A DNA stretch of 64,000 bases from Protaetiibacter mangrovi (lineage in GTDB: Bacteria; Actinomycetota; Actinomycetes; Actinomycetales; Microbacteriaceae): assembly GCF_024752305.1 (NCBI RefSeq), contig NZ_JANTHX010000005.1, positions 27,050-91,049 on the forward strand, read 5' to 3'. Positions 25,388 through 34,070 of this stretch are shown one piece after another. A model generated the notes under the pieces. The model saw only the letters and a program-made list of their open reading frames with translations. It was not told where the DNA came from and made no database searches. Every line of letters starts with the position of its first letter. Positions within the stretch are counted from its first letter, which is position 1. The position numbers were made by a program, and so were the translations under genes.

Positions 25388-26130
25388 GCCGCCTCCCCAC
25401 CGGTGCCGGACGCGGCGTCCCGCCGCACGAGCCGCAGGAACGCCTCGTCGTGGTCGGATGCGCCGGTGGACGCGAGGAGGCCGGCGGGGGTGTCGTCGGC
25501 GATGATGCGCCCCTCGCGCACGAGCAGCAGGCGGTCGCAGCGCCGCGCCTCGTCCATGACGTGGCTCGAGACGAGCAGGGTGGTGCCGCTCGCGGCGAGG
25601 CGGGCGAACAGCCCCCACAGCTCCTCGCGCAGCACCGGGTCGAGACCGACCGTCGGCTCGTCGAGCACGAGCAGCCGCGGCGCGCCGAGCAGGGCGACGC
25701 CGAGCGACACCCGACTCCGCTGACCGCCCGAGAGCCGGGAGGCCAGGTTCCTGCGCACGGGGTCGAGCCCGACCTCGGCGACGACGCGGTCGACGTCCGA
25801 CGCCGGAGCCCCGAGCACGCGACGGAAGTAGTCCAGGTTCTGCTCGACCGTCAGGTCGTCGTAGATCGCCGCGGACTGCGCCATGTAGCCGAGCTGCCGG
25901 CGCAGGACACGGTGCCCGGCGGGGCGACCGAAGACCTCGACGGTGCCCGAGCCGATGTGCTGCGCGCCGATGATCGCGCGCATGAGGGTGGTCTTCCCGG
26001 CCCCGCTCGGACCGAGCAGCCCCACCACCTGGCCGCCCGCCACCCGGAGGTCGACGGAGTGCAGGATCTCGGTCCGTCCGCGCCGGACCACGAGTGCGTG
26101 CGCGACGACGGCGTCGCGGGTGTCGATCAC
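25384..26130 (-). CDS. ABC-2 transporter ATP-binding protein
   Basis: A 248-residue ATPase with Walker A GPSGAGKTT, the signature LSGGQRSR, Walker B LLVLDEPTVGLD and the H-loop SSHVMDEA. It energises the permease encoded downstream. The frame is open far upstream. GTG 26130 is chosen because GATAAT lies seven bases upstream as a -10 element and the protein then begins just before the normal ABC fold. It is divergent from lemA across 81 bases. A drug or lipid exporter is likely; no substrate is indicated. Confidence 0.87.
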   Translation of the reverse strand: MIDTRDAVVAHALVVRRGRTEILHSVDLRVAGGQVVGLLGPSGAGKTTLMRAIIGAQHIGSGTVEVFGRPAGHRVLRRQLGYMAQSAAIYDDLTVEQNLDYFRRVLGAPASDVDRVVAEVGLDPVRRNLASRLSGGQRSRVSLGVALLGAPRLLVLDEPTVGLDPVLREELWGLFARLAASGTTLLVSSHVMDEARRCDRLLLVREGRIIADDTPAGLLASTGASDHDEAFLRLVRRDAASGTGGEAA

Positions 26131-26137
26131 GTTCGCG

Positions 26138-26205
26138 ATTATCCGCCAACGCCCGCCGAATCCGCGGCGAACGCGCGGTCGCGGGATCCGGGTGCGCCGT
26201 AGGAT
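26138..26205. promoter_or_regulatory. Divergent leaderless promoters for the ABC operon and lemA
   Basis: On the minus strand GATAAT (26143 down to 26138) is seven bases before GTG 26130. On the plus strand TAGGAT (26200-26205) is six bases before ATG 26212. Confidence 0.55.
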
Positions 26206-26211
26206 TCCGGT

Positions 26212-26784
26212 ATGGATCCCCTCGTCCTCGTGATCATCGGCGTCGCCGTCGTGGTCGTCGTCATCGTCGGCGTCTGGCTCTGGTCGAGCTACCACGGTCT
26301 CGTGAAGCTGCACGCGCGCGTGGACGACGCGTGGGGCGAGGTCACCGCCCAGCTCGAGCGGCGGGCGGAGGTCGTGCCGGGCCTCGTCGGCAGCGTCTCG
26401 GCACATGCGTCGCACGAGGGCGGCGTCGTCGAGCGGGTTTCCGCGGCCCGCGGCGCCACCGTCGACGCGGGGACGCCCTCCGAGGCGGCCGCCGCGGAGG
26501 AGCGCTTCCAGGCGGCGGTCACGGCGGCCCTCGCCGTGGCGGAGGGCTACCCGAAGCTGCAGTCGGACCCGCGTTTCCTGCAGGCGCAGACGGATCTCGT
26601 CGCGGCGCAGGACGGCATCCAGGCCGCCCGCCGCGCCTACAACGGCAGCGTCCGCGAGTTCAACGCGAAGCTCGGTGCCTTCCCGAGCAGCCTGTTCGTG
26701 CGGGGTCTCGGATACGGCGCGCGGGACTTCTTCGAGGTGTCGGGGGCGTCGGCGGTCGCCGAGCCGCCCCGCGTGCAGTTCTAG
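26212..26784 (+). CDS. LemA-family protein
   Basis: A 190-residue protein with one N-terminal membrane helix (about residues 5-26). It is followed by the LemA helical domain with YHGLVKLHARVDDAWGEVTAQLERRAEVVPGL, LQSDPRFLQAQTDLV and the conserved ARRAYNGSVREFNAKLGAFPSSLF. LemA proteins are membrane-anchored helical bundles of unclear biochemical role, often found near TPM-domain or zinc-protease genes, which are absent here. The short intracellular N-terminus implies an outside C-terminal domain. Start ATG 26212 is set by a leaderless TAGGAT promoter. Confidence 0.88.
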   Translation: MDPLVLVIIGVAVVVVVIVGVWLWSSYHGLVKLHARVDDAWGEVTAQLERRAEVVPGLVGSVSAHASHEGGVVERVSAARGATVDAGTPSEAAAAEERFQAAVTAALAVAEGYPKLQSDPRFLQAQTDLVAAQDGIQAARRAYNGSVREFNAKLGAFPSSLFVRGLGYGARDFFEVSGASAVAEPPRVQF

Positions 26785-26854
26785 ACCTCTGCGACGCCCG
26801 CCGTCGGGGTCGAGATGTCCTCGAATCGTTGCCGGACCGCCGGGGCCGGCCTGC

Positions 26855-26860
26855 GAGGAT
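26855..26860 (+). promoter_or_regulatory. -10-like hexamer GAGGAT, leaderless promoter of the lipoprotein gene
   Basis: GAGGAT is followed by GGGACC and ATG 26867. The spacing is six bases, as at mazG. Confidence 0.4.
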
Positions 26861-26866
26861 GGGACC

Positions 26867-27565
26867 ATGACCCGCATCCGACCGAATCGCGCCCCCGTCG
26901 TCGTCGTGGCCGCTTTCGCGCTGGCCGCGGCTCTCACCGGCTGTGCGGGCGGCGATTCGCGCAGCTCGTCCGATCCGATGCCCACGGCGACATCGACGTC
27001 GACGATGGAGCCGACGCCGACGCCCCCGACGACCGGTGGCACCTCCGCGGCCTCCGCCGTCCACACGACGGGCGACGTCCTGGACGAGGCGGAGTTCGCC
27101 GCCTGGTGCGACGACCCGTCGACCTCCGACGACTCCCTGTACTACTACCCGCTTCCGGACGGTCGCTACGTCGTCACCGACCCGGACGAACCTCTGCCCG
27201 CTCTCGTCACGGCCGACATCCAGGCGCGCCTGGATGCGATCGGCGTCGACACGGCCACCGACAACGGTGCGGCGGCGATCGACAACTTCGAAGAGGAGAA
27301 GAGCCTTCAAGCCGACGTTCTCGGCGCGGGCAAGTCGATCGTGACCTTGCGTCTGCGCAGCATGGCGGTGCCGCACGACGACGGTTCGGTCGGGGGGATG
27401 AGATGGGTCGCGACGGCCGTCAAGCCGGCGGGATGGTGGATGCAATGGGAGACGGACCGCGACACCCTCGCGTCGAACGTCGCGGCATGGGTCTCGCAGA
27501 ACACCACGCCGGGGAGCTGGGTCGTCTTCGTCGGACCCGGAAGTCGGATCGCGCCCGGTCCGTGA
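26867..27565 (+). CDS. Hypothetical lipoprotein
   Basis: A 232-residue secreted protein that I do not recognise. The N-terminus is a lipoprotein signal peptide: positive residues, a hydrophobic core and the lipobox LTGC with Cys26 as the lipidation site. A Ser/Thr/Pro-rich linker (about residues 30-65) separates the anchor from a globular domain that begins at VLDEAEFAAWCDDPSTSDD. That domain has two or three tryptophans near the C-terminus (KPAGWWMQWETD) and no obvious catalytic motif. Its codon use looks slightly less GC-biased at third positions than that of its neighbours. It stands alone between lemA and a convergent DNA glycosylase. Confidence 0.75.
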   Translation: MTRIRPNRAPVVVVAAFALAAALTGCAGGDSRSSSDPMPTATSTSTMEPTPTPPTTGGTSAASAVHTTGDVLDEAEFAAWCDDPSTSDDSLYYYPLPDGRYVVTDPDEPLPALVTADIQARLDAIGVDTATDNGAAAIDNFEEEKSLQADVLGAGKSIVTLRLRSMAVPHDDGSVGGMRWVATAVKPAGWWMQWETDRDTLASNVAAWVSQNTTPGSWVVFVGPGSRIAPGP

Positions 27566-27578
27566 CCTTCGGTCGATC

Positions 27579-28796
27579 TCAGGCCGACGCCGGAAGGAGC
27601 GCGACGCCCGCCTCCGCGGCGACCGCGCGCGCCAGGTCGCCGCGGTCGACCACCTCGAGCTCGCCGAGCCCCTGCCACGCGGCCAGCTCGCGCAGGGCGG
27701 GCACGATGCGCTCGGCCACGGCATCCGGAGCACCCTGCTCGCGCCACGCCGACTGCACCCGCAGCACGCCCCGTTTGCGGTCGTTCTTCAGGTCGATGCG
27801 CCCGACGAGGGCGTCGTCGACGAGCACCGGCAGCGTGTAGTAGCCGTAGACCCGCTTGGGGGCGGGGGTGTAGATCTCGATGCGGTAGTGGAACCCGAAC
27901 AGCCGCAGCGCGCGCTCGCGCTCCCACACCACCGGGTCGAACGGCGACAGCAGCGCGGTGGCCTCGATGCGGCGGGGGATGCGGGCCTCGCGGTGCAGGT
28001 AGGCCGGCTTCGTCCACCCGGGCACGGTCACCCGGCGCACCACGCTCTCGTCGACGAGCCGCTCGAGGGCGGGCTTCGCATCCGCGTTCTTCAGCCGGTA
28101 GTAGTCGGCCAGGTCGGACAGCGTGCCGATCCCGTGGGCGCGCGCCGAGCGCTCCATGAGGGCGTGCACCGCCTCCTCGCGCGGGACCTCGCGCGCCGAG
28201 AGCTCCGCGGGCATCACCTGCTCGGGCAGCGCGTAGGTGCGCTCGAAGCCGCTGCGCCCGGCCGACACCACCTCGCCGACCCGGAACATCCGCTCGAGCC
28301 CGCGCTTGACCTCGTCCCACTCCCACCAGCTCCCGCGGCGGGGGGCGGAGGCGTCCCGCTCGATCTTCGACGCCGGCAGAGGGCCCTTCTCGGCGAGTTC
28401 GGAGCGCAGCCAGCCGAGCGTGTCGGCGTGCGCGGCGAGCCACGGGTCACCCGAGCGCTCGAAGTAGTCGCGGTAGTCCTGCATGCGGAAGCGGAACAGC
28501 GGCCAGTGCTCGAGGGGGATGAGGGCCGCCTCGTGGGCCCAGTACTCGCGGTAGGGGCCGCGTCTGGCGAAGGTGAGCCTGTCGAGCAGGGTCTTGTCGT
28601 AGGCGCCCAGCCGCGCGAACACGGGCAGGTAGTGGCTGCGCTCCAGCACGTTCACCGAGTCGAGCTGCAGCAGGCCGAGTCGCTCGATCAGCAGGTTCAG
28701 CTGCCGTGTGCCGACCACCTCGGGCCGCGGTCGCCCGAACCCCTGGGCGGCGAGGGCGATGCGTCGCGCGGATGCGGGGGAGACGGAGTCGGCCAC
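27579..28796 (-). CDS. YcaQ/AlkX-type DNA glycosylase (winged-helix, DUF1006)
   Basis: A 405-residue member of the HTH_42/AlkZ-like glycosylase superfamily, which removes alkylated bases and, in YcaQ, unhooks interstrand crosslinks. The catalytic Q-x-D motif is at 44-46 in GLLQLDSVNV, followed by the family block RSHYLPVFARLGAYD. The middle and C-terminal winged-helix repeats include the conserved PFDPVVWERERALRLFGFHYRIEIY. The reading frame is much longer. GTG 28796 is selected because TAGCGT lies seven bases upstream and the family N-terminus (SARRIALAAQG) starts shortly after. Confidence 0.85.
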   Translation of the reverse strand: MADSVSPASARRIALAAQGFGRPRPEVVGTRQLNLLIERLGLLQLDSVNVLERSHYLPVFARLGAYDKTLLDRLTFARRGPYREYWAHEAALIPLEHWPLFRFRMQDYRDYFERSGDPWLAAHADTLGWLRSELAEKGPLPASKIERDASAPRRGSWWEWDEVKRGLERMFRVGEVVSAGRSGFERTYALPEQVMPAELSAREVPREEAVHALMERSARAHGIGTLSDLADYYRLKNADAKPALERLVDESVVRRVTVPGWTKPAYLHREARIPRRIEATALLSPFDPVVWERERALRLFGFHYRIEIYTPAPKRVYGYYTLPVLVDDALVGRIDLKNDRKRGVLRVQSAWREQGAPDAVAERIVPALRELAAWQGLGELEVVDRGDLARAVAAEAGVALLPASA

Positions 28797-28803
28797 CCGT
28801 GCG

Positions 28804-28809
28804 ACGCTA
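28804..28809 (-). promoter_or_regulatory. -10 hexamer TAGCGT, leaderless promoter of the glycosylase gene
   Basis: On the minus strand TAGCGT is separated by seven bases from GTG 28796. Confidence 0.5.
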
Positions 28810-28834
28810 CCGTCCGCCGCCGACGCGGGGTATC

Positions 28835-29935
28835 TCAGCGTCGCGGACGCACCGACACGGGCTCCGGGTCGATCGCGATCCGCACGCGGTCGTCGTACTC
28901 CACCCGTTCCGAGGCGGGGTGCTGCACGCGCACCATCGCCCCGTCGGCCGTCTTCACCAGGGTGCGGCGGAAGCTGCCGAGGAAGGTGCTCTCCTGCACG
29001 GTCGCCTCCGTCCCGTCCGTCGCGACGAGCCGCACGTTCTCGGGGCGCACGAAGACGTCGACCTCGCCCGACACCGCCTCGCCGCTCACCGGCAGCGACT
29101 GCCCCCAGACCCGCACCGACGCGCCCTCCCCGATGCCGGGCACGAGGCTGGAGAGTCCGACGAAGGCCGCCACCTCGGGCGTCGCGGGCAGCAGGTACAG
29201 CTCCTCCGGGGTTCCGATCTGCTCGATCCGTCCGGCGTTCATCACGGCGATGCGGTCGGAGACGGCGAGCGCCTCCTCCTGGTCGTGGGTGACGAACACG
29301 GTGGTGATGCCGAGCCGCAGTTGGATGCGGCGGATCTCGTCGCGCAGCTGCACGCGCACCTTCGCGTCGAGCGCCGACAGCGGCTCGTCGAGCAGCAGCA
29401 CGCGGGGTTCGGTGACGAGCGCCCGGGCGAGGGCGACCCGCTGCTGCTGGCCCCCGGAGAGCTGGTGGGGGAAGCGGTCGGCGAGATGGTCGAGCCCCAC
29501 CAGGGCCAGGGCGTCGTGGCTGCGGCGGGCGGCCTCCGCCTTCGCCACCTTGCGGCGCAGCAGCCCGAACGCCACGTTGTCGACCACCCGCAGGTGCGGG
29601 AACAGGGAGTACGACTGGAACACCATCCCGATGTCGCGTCGGTTCGTCGGCACGGCCGAGACGTCGGCGTCGCCGAGCAGCACCACGCCGGCGCTCGCCT
29701 GCTCGAGGCCGGCGAGCACCCGCAGCGCCGTCGTCTTGCCGCACCCGGACGGCCCGAGCAGCGAGACGAACTCGCCGGGGGCGACGTCGAGGTCGAGGCC
29801 GTGCAGCACGCGGGTCGCGCCGTAGTCCTTCACGATGCCGCGGAACTCGACCCGCGTGCCCGTGCCGGCCTCGGCGAGCAGCGAGTTCTCCGAGGTGCGC
29901 GGGAGCGCCCGCACCGGGATGGGGGAGGTGGTCAT
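28835..29935 (-). CDS. ABC importer ATP-binding protein (iron/thiamine/polyamine/phosphonate class)
   Basis: A 366-residue ATPase with Walker A GPSGCGKTT, the Q-loop VFQSYSLFPHL, signature LSGGQQQR, Walker B VLLLDEPLSALD and H-loop THDQEEA. A C-terminal TOBE-type domain (about residues 285-360, with VFVRPENVRL) is typical of PotA/FbpC-like importers. It drives the two permeases encoded upstream in the same operon; its ATG overlaps the second permease's stop by four bases. The pathway's substrate cannot be fixed from sequence. A roughly 30-residue N-terminal extension precedes the ABC fold. Confidence 0.88.
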   Translation of the reverse strand: MTTSPIPVRALPRTSENSLLAEAGTGTRVEFRGIVKDYGATRVLHGLDLDVAPGEFVSLLGPSGCGKTTALRVLAGLEQASAGVVLLGDADVSAVPTNRRDIGMVFQSYSLFPHLRVVDNVAFGLLRRKVAKAEAARRSHDALALVGLDHLADRFPHQLSGGQQQRVALARALVTEPRVLLLDEPLSALDAKVRVQLRDEIRRIQLRLGITTVFVTHDQEEALAVSDRIAVMNAGRIEQIGTPEELYLLPATPEVAAFVGLSSLVPGIGEGASVRVWGQSLPVSGEAVSGEVDVFVRPENVRLVATDGTEATVQESTFLGSFRRTLVKTADGAMVRVQHPASERVEYDDRVRIAIDPEPVSVRPRR

Positions 29936-30726
29936 GATCCGGCCTTTCGGGTGCGCGAGCGGCCGGCGAGACCGATCACGATGAGCAGCACGAAGGCGAA
30001 CGCCAACGCGAGCAGGGTGAACACGGCGGCTGCGTAGGCGTCGGTGTTCTTGACGACGACGAGCGCCGTCTGGAACACCTGCCGGCCGAGCAGCGACGCG
30101 ATGGTGAACTCGCCGAGCACCACCGCGACCGAGATGAGCGACGCGGCCAGCAGGCCCGTGCGCAGGTTCGGGGCGATCACCCGCAGCACGATCGTCGCCC
30201 AGCCGGCGCCGAGCGACCGCGCGGCCTCGCTGAGCGTGCGGATGTCGACCGCGTCGATCGACGCCTGGATCGCCCGGTAGGCGAAGGGCAGCACCGTGAT
30301 GCCGTAGGCGAAGGCCAGCGTCCACGCTCCGGTGCCCAGCATCCGGCCGAGCTGCTGGTAGATCGGCGCGAGACCCACGACGAGCACGATCGCGGGGATC
30401 GAGATGGGCAGCAGCACGAGGAACTCGAACCCCGGCCGCAGGCGGGGGAACCGCAGGTGCACGAGGATCATCGTCGGCGTCAGCAGGAACAGCACGATCG
30501 CGACGGTCACCACCGCGAGCACGAGCGAGTTGCCGAGGCCCACCCAGATCGGCGCATACGAGGAGGTCTTGGCCGGATCGAACAGGGCCGCCCAGTGCAC
30601 CGGCGAGAAGCCGTCGCCGTCGCGGAAGGTGTAGAGCAGGGTCGCGAGCATCGGGATCGCGAAGAACGCGCCGACCAGGATGCCGATCACCCAGCGGGTG
30701 ACGCGGGAGGGGGCGATGCCGTTCAT
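29932..30726 (-). CDS. ABC importer permease 2
   Basis: A 264-residue permease with about six membrane helices. The inner-membrane signature region SEAARSLGAGWATIVLRVIAPNLRTGLLAA is the EAA loop that docks on the ATPase. It pairs with the permease encoded upstream, as in PotB/PotC or the two halves of FbpB-type systems. Its ATG overlaps the stop of permease 1 by four bases and its stop overlaps the ATPase start, so all four genes form one translationally coupled operon. Confidence 0.87.
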   Translation of the reverse strand: MNGIAPSRVTRWVIGILVGAFFAIPMLATLLYTFRDGDGFSPVHWAALFDPAKTSSYAPIWVGLGNSLVLAVVTVAIVLFLLTPTMILVHLRFPRLRPGFEFLVLLPISIPAIVLVVGLAPIYQQLGRMLGTGAWTLAFAYGITVLPFAYRAIQASIDAVDIRTLSEAARSLGAGWATIVLRVIAPNLRTGLLAASLISVAVVLGEFTIASLLGRQVFQTALVVVKNTDAYAAAVFTLLALAFAFVLLIVIGLAGRSRTRKAGS

Positions 30727-31580
30727 CCGCGCCACCTCGCCGCGCGCCGCTGGACGAGCGAGTAGAGCCACATCACGACGCCGACCACGACGATCATGCC
30801 GAACGCCAGGGCGCCCGCCAGGTTCTCGCGACCGAGCACCGTCTCGCTGGTGAGGGCGGTGCGGATCTGCAGGGGCACGATCTGCGAGCCCTGGCTGGCG
30901 AGCGCCGCCGCCGTGGCGTACGACGAGAACGCGTTCGCGAACAGCAGCAGGGTGCAGGCGAGGAACGAGGGCGCGAGCACCGGGATGCCGATCCGGGTCC
31001 AGAACGAGGCGCGGCTGCCCCCGAGGGTGAGGTTCGCCTCCGCCCACTGGGGTCGCAGGGCGCTGAGCGCGGGCATGAACGTGATGACCATGAGCGGGAT
31101 CTGGAAGAACACGTACGGCAGGATCAGCCCCGGCAGCTCGTAGATCCACGGGCCGGAGGCGAAGATGTCGATCCCCGCGCCGAGCAGCAGCTGCGTGACG
31201 ACGCCCTGCAGGCCGATCGTCGCGATGAACGCGAAGGCGAGCATCACGCCCCCGAACTGCGCGAACACGCCGGCCGCGGCGTCGACCGCGGTGCGCACGG
31301 CGCCGGTCTCCGAGAGGCCGAGCAGTGCATAGCAGACGAGGGCGCCGACCACGGCGCCGATCACCGCGGTGAGCAGCGACAACCAGGTGGAGTTGGCGAA
31401 GGTGGCGAGGATCACGGGATCGCCGAGCGCCGCCATGTTGTCGAGGGTGAAGGCCCCGTCGGCGTCGACGAGCCCGGATGCGACCGCGAGCACGGTCGGC
31501 AGGGCCAGGAACAGCAGCACGTAGGCGGCGAACGGGGCGAGCCCGATCGCCGCCCACGTGCTGCGGGTGGCGGAGGTCAC
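30723..31580 (-). CDS. ABC importer permease 1
   Basis: A 285-residue permease with about six membrane helices: near residues 10-32, 68-95, 105-130, 145-170, 205-230 and 255-275. The cytoplasmic EAA-like region reads WAEANLTLGGSRASFWTRIGIPVLAPSFLA. GTG 31580 overlaps the stop of the binding-protein gene (GTGA), which fixes the start. It forms a heterodimer with permease 2. Homologous architectures take up ferric iron, thiamine, polyamines or 2-aminoethylphosphonate. Confidence 0.86.
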   Translation of the reverse strand: MTSATRSTWAAIGLAPFAAYVLLFLALPTVLAVASGLVDADGAFTLDNMAALGDPVILATFANSTWLSLLTAVIGAVVGALVCYALLGLSETGAVRTAVDAAAGVFAQFGGVMLAFAFIATIGLQGVVTQLLLGAGIDIFASGPWIYELPGLILPYVFFQIPLMVITFMPALSALRPQWAEANLTLGGSRASFWTRIGIPVLAPSFLACTLLLFANAFSSYATAAALASQGSQIVPLQIRTALTSETVLGRENLAGALAFGMIVVVGVVMWLYSLVQRRAARWRG

Positions 31581-32707
31581 TGGACCGCGGCCGCCCACTT
31601 CTCGCCGAGCAGGGTGCCGGCCGAGGTCGACTGCGCCTCGGTGGGCACGACGACGTCCGCGGGGGCCTCCGGGAGCGCCGCGGCGGCATCCGCGTCGATC
31701 GTGCCCGCCGCGATCATGGCCTCCATGCGCGCGGGGCGTGCGCCGCCCTTGAGCCACAGGTTCTGCGCCTCGTCGCTGTAGAGGAACTCCTGCCACAGGC
31801 GCGCCGCCGCCGGGTGCGGGGCGTCCTTGTTGATCGCCTGGTTGTAGTAGCCGGCGTAGCCGGTGCCGGGGAGCACGCGCACCTTCCAGTCGGGGTTGTC
31901 GGCGACGTGGGTCGCGTTCAGGTAGTCCCAGTCGAAGACCACGGGGGTCTCGCCGCTCGCGACGGTCGCGCTCGTGACGTCGAGCTTCAGCATGTTGCCT
32001 GCCGTGTTCAGCTCGCCGAAGAAGTCGATGCCCGGCTGGAAGTCGTCCAGGTCGCCGCCCGACTGCACGGTCGCGAGGCCCACGGCCGCGAAGGCCGCGC
32101 CGGCCTGCGTCGGGTCGCCGTTGATGGCGACGGCCGCCTTGTAGTCGGCGCCCAGCAGGTCGTCGAGGGTCGCGGGCTCGGGGTACTTCGACGAGTCGTA
32201 GCCGATCGACATGTACCCGCCGTAGTCGCCCACGAACAGGCCCGAGGGCTCCTTCAGGGCGTCGGGGATGTCGCCCCAGGTCTGCACCTGGTAGGGGGCG
32301 AACACGTCGGTGTTCTGCAGCGCGACGGTGAGGCCGATGTCGAAGACGTCGGGGGCGGTGTCGAGGCCCTCGTTGGTCTTCGCGGCCTGGATCTCCTCGG
32401 CGCTCGAGACGTCGGGCGAGATCTCGGTGATCGTGATCCCGGGGTACTTGGCGGCGAAGGCGTCGAGGATCTCGCCGTAGTTCGCCCAGTCGCGGGGGAG
32501 CGCGATGACGTTGAGCGCGCCCTCGGCCTCGGCCGCGGCCTCCAGGTCGGCGAAGGTGCCGAAGTCGGCGACGCTCGTGGCGGCGGCCGCATCCGAGTCG
32601 CCGGATCCGGTGGCCGGCTCGCTCGCGCAGCCGGTCAGCACGATCGCGGTCGCCGCGAGGGCGGCGACGCCCGCGATGCGGGCGCGGGCGGGGAGAAGGG
32701 ATGTCAT
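31577..32707 (-). CDS. ABC importer substrate-binding lipoprotein
   Basis: A 376-residue lipoprotein of the periplasmic-binding type II fold. The signal peptide ends in LTGC with Cys27 lipidated, then an acidic/Ser-rich linker and the mature domain from about residue 48. Landmarks include ALNVIALPRDWANYGEILDAFAAKYPGITI and the hinge region VVFDWDYLNATHV. It delivers its ligand to the two permeases encoded downstream. PotD/AfuA/PhnS-like proteins share this layout; the ligand is undetermined. It leads the operon, and its -10 TACCGT lies about 50 bases upstream. Confidence 0.87.
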   Translation of the reverse strand: MTSLLPARARIAGVAALAATAIVLTGCASEPATGSGDSDAAAATSVADFGTFADLEAAAEAEGALNVIALPRDWANYGEILDAFAAKYPGITITEISPDVSSAEEIQAAKTNEGLDTAPDVFDIGLTVALQNTDVFAPYQVQTWGDIPDALKEPSGLFVGDYGGYMSIGYDSSKYPEPATLDDLLGADYKAAVAINGDPTQAGAAFAAVGLATVQSGGDLDDFQPGIDFFGELNTAGNMLKLDVTSATVASGETPVVFDWDYLNATHVADNPDWKVRVLPGTGYAGYYNQAINKDAPHPAAARLWQEFLYSDEAQNLWLKGGARPARMEAMIAAGTIDADAAAALPEAPADVVVPTEAQSTSAGTLLGEKWAAAVQ

Positions 32708-32756
32708 GGGGATGCTGTTCCTCTCGGTGGTGGCGCGCGGGTGACGCGACGGGCCG

Positions 32757-32762
32757 ACGGTA
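32757..32762 (-). promoter_or_regulatory. -10 hexamer TACCGT of the ABC importer operon
   Basis: On the minus strand TACCGT predicts a leader of about 45 bases before ATG 32707, with AGAGGAA as a ribosome binding site. Confidence 0.4.
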
Positions 32763-32867
32763 GGCGCGCGCGGTGACCAGCCGGCGCGGGCCCGGTGAAC
32801 AGTCGGTGCTGCTCGGGTGACGAGCGATGGTCGGCTGCGCGGATCGGCCTCGGGAATACGCCCCGCC

Positions 32868-32873
32868 TAGACT
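32868..32873 (+). promoter_or_regulatory. -10 hexamer TAGACT, leaderless promoter of the AI-2E transporter gene
   Basis: TAGACT, then TGCTCC, then GTG 32880: six-base spacing. Confidence 0.65.
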
Positions 32874-32879
32874 TGCTCC

Positions 32880-34070
32880 GTGGCCTTCGGATTCCGCAGC
32901 GAACGTGCTCGCGACGAGGAGGCGCGCCGGGCGGTCGACGCGCGCGTCGCCGACGCCGTGCCCGCGGGTATGCGCATCGCCGCCGCCTGGTCCTGGCGTC
33001 TGCTCGTCGTCGCCGGAGTCATCGGCCTGCTGATCTTCCTCGTCATCCAGTTGCGCTACATCGTCGTGCCGCTCATGGTCGCCCTCCTGCTGGCGGCCCT
33101 GCTCGTGCCCTTCTCGAACTGGTTGCAGGCGCACCGCTGGCCGAAGTGGGCGGCGGTCGCCGTCTCCGAGGTCGGCGTGCTCGCCGTGCTCGCGGGGTTG
33201 ATCTGGTTGACCGTGGTGACGGTCATCAACGGCTACCCCGCTCTGCGTGATCAGACCCTGTTGCGCTGGGAGGATCTGCGCCAGTGGCTGCTCGATCTCC
33301 CGTTCGGTCTCTCCCAGTCGGACCTCGACGACTGGGTCGACCAGCTCGTCACCTCGATCCAGGACGACGCGGGGGTCATCTGGTCGGGCGCGCTCTCCGT
33401 CGGGTCGAGCGTCGGCCACTTCCTCGCCGGCTTCCTGCTGGTGCTGTTCGCGACCCTGTTCATCCTGATCGACGGGCGCGGCATCTGGCACTGGATCGTG
33501 CGCATCTTCCCGCGGAGGTCGCGCGCCGCCCTGATCGGGGGTGGCGAGGCCGGCTGGATCACCCTCTCGACCTTCGTGCGCGTGCAGGTGCTCGTCGCGT
33601 TCATCGACGCCGTCGGCATCGGACTCGGCGCGTTCGTGCTCGGCCTGTTCTACGACGGCTTCCCGCTGGTCGTGCCGATCGCGATCCTCGTGTTCCTCGG
33701 CTCCTTCATCCCCGTCGTCGGCGCCGTGGTGTCGGGGGCGCTCGCGGTGTTCATCGCCCTCGTGTTCATGGGGCCGTGGCAGGCCTTCGTCATGCTGCTC
33801 ATCGTCATCGGCGTGCAGCAGCTCGAGGGTCACGTGCTGCAGCCGTTCCTCGTCGGCAACGCCGTGAAGGTGCATCCGCTCGCCGTCGTCATCGTGGTCG
33901 CCGCGGGTGGATTCCTCGCGGGGATCCCGGGCGCGCTCTTCGCCGTCCCGCTCACCGCCACCCTGAACGCGATGATCGTCTACATCGCGCGGGGCGAGTG
34001 GCGCACCAAGCCGCATCCGTCGGTCGCGGATGTCGTCCCGTCGACGAGAGGCCGCAGCATCCGTGACTGA
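32880..34070 (+). CDS. AI-2E (PerM/UPF0118) family transporter
   Basis: A 396-residue membrane protein with about seven to eight helices. A pair near residues 40-80 comes first, then one near 90-112, a soluble loop (about 120-165, LRQWLLDLPFGLSQSDLDDWVD), and a C-terminal bundle with the conserved IGVQQLEGHVLQPFLVGNAVKVHPLAVV. Members include the autoinducer-2 exporter TqsA and Na+/H+ antiporters, so function is not certain. The GTG start is set by a leaderless promoter. Its stop overlaps the ilvA start by eight bases. Confidence 0.85.
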   Translation: MAFGFRSERARDEEARRAVDARVADAVPAGMRIAAAWSWRLLVVAGVIGLLIFLVIQLRYIVVPLMVALLLAALLVPFSNWLQAHRWPKWAAVAVSEVGVLAVLAGLIWLTVVTVINGYPALRDQTLLRWEDLRQWLLDLPFGLSQSDLDDWVDQLVTSIQDDAGVIWSGALSVGSSVGHFLAGFLLVLFATLFILIDGRGIWHWIVRIFPRRSRAALIGGGEAGWITLSTFVRVQVLVAFIDAVGIGLGAFVLGLFYDGFPLVVPIAILVFLGSFIPVVGAVVSGALAVFIALVFMGPWQAFVMLLIVIGVQQLEGHVLQPFLVGNAVKVHPLAVVIVVAAGGFLAGIPGALFAVPLTATLNAMIVYIARGEWRTKPHPSVADVVPSTRGRSIRD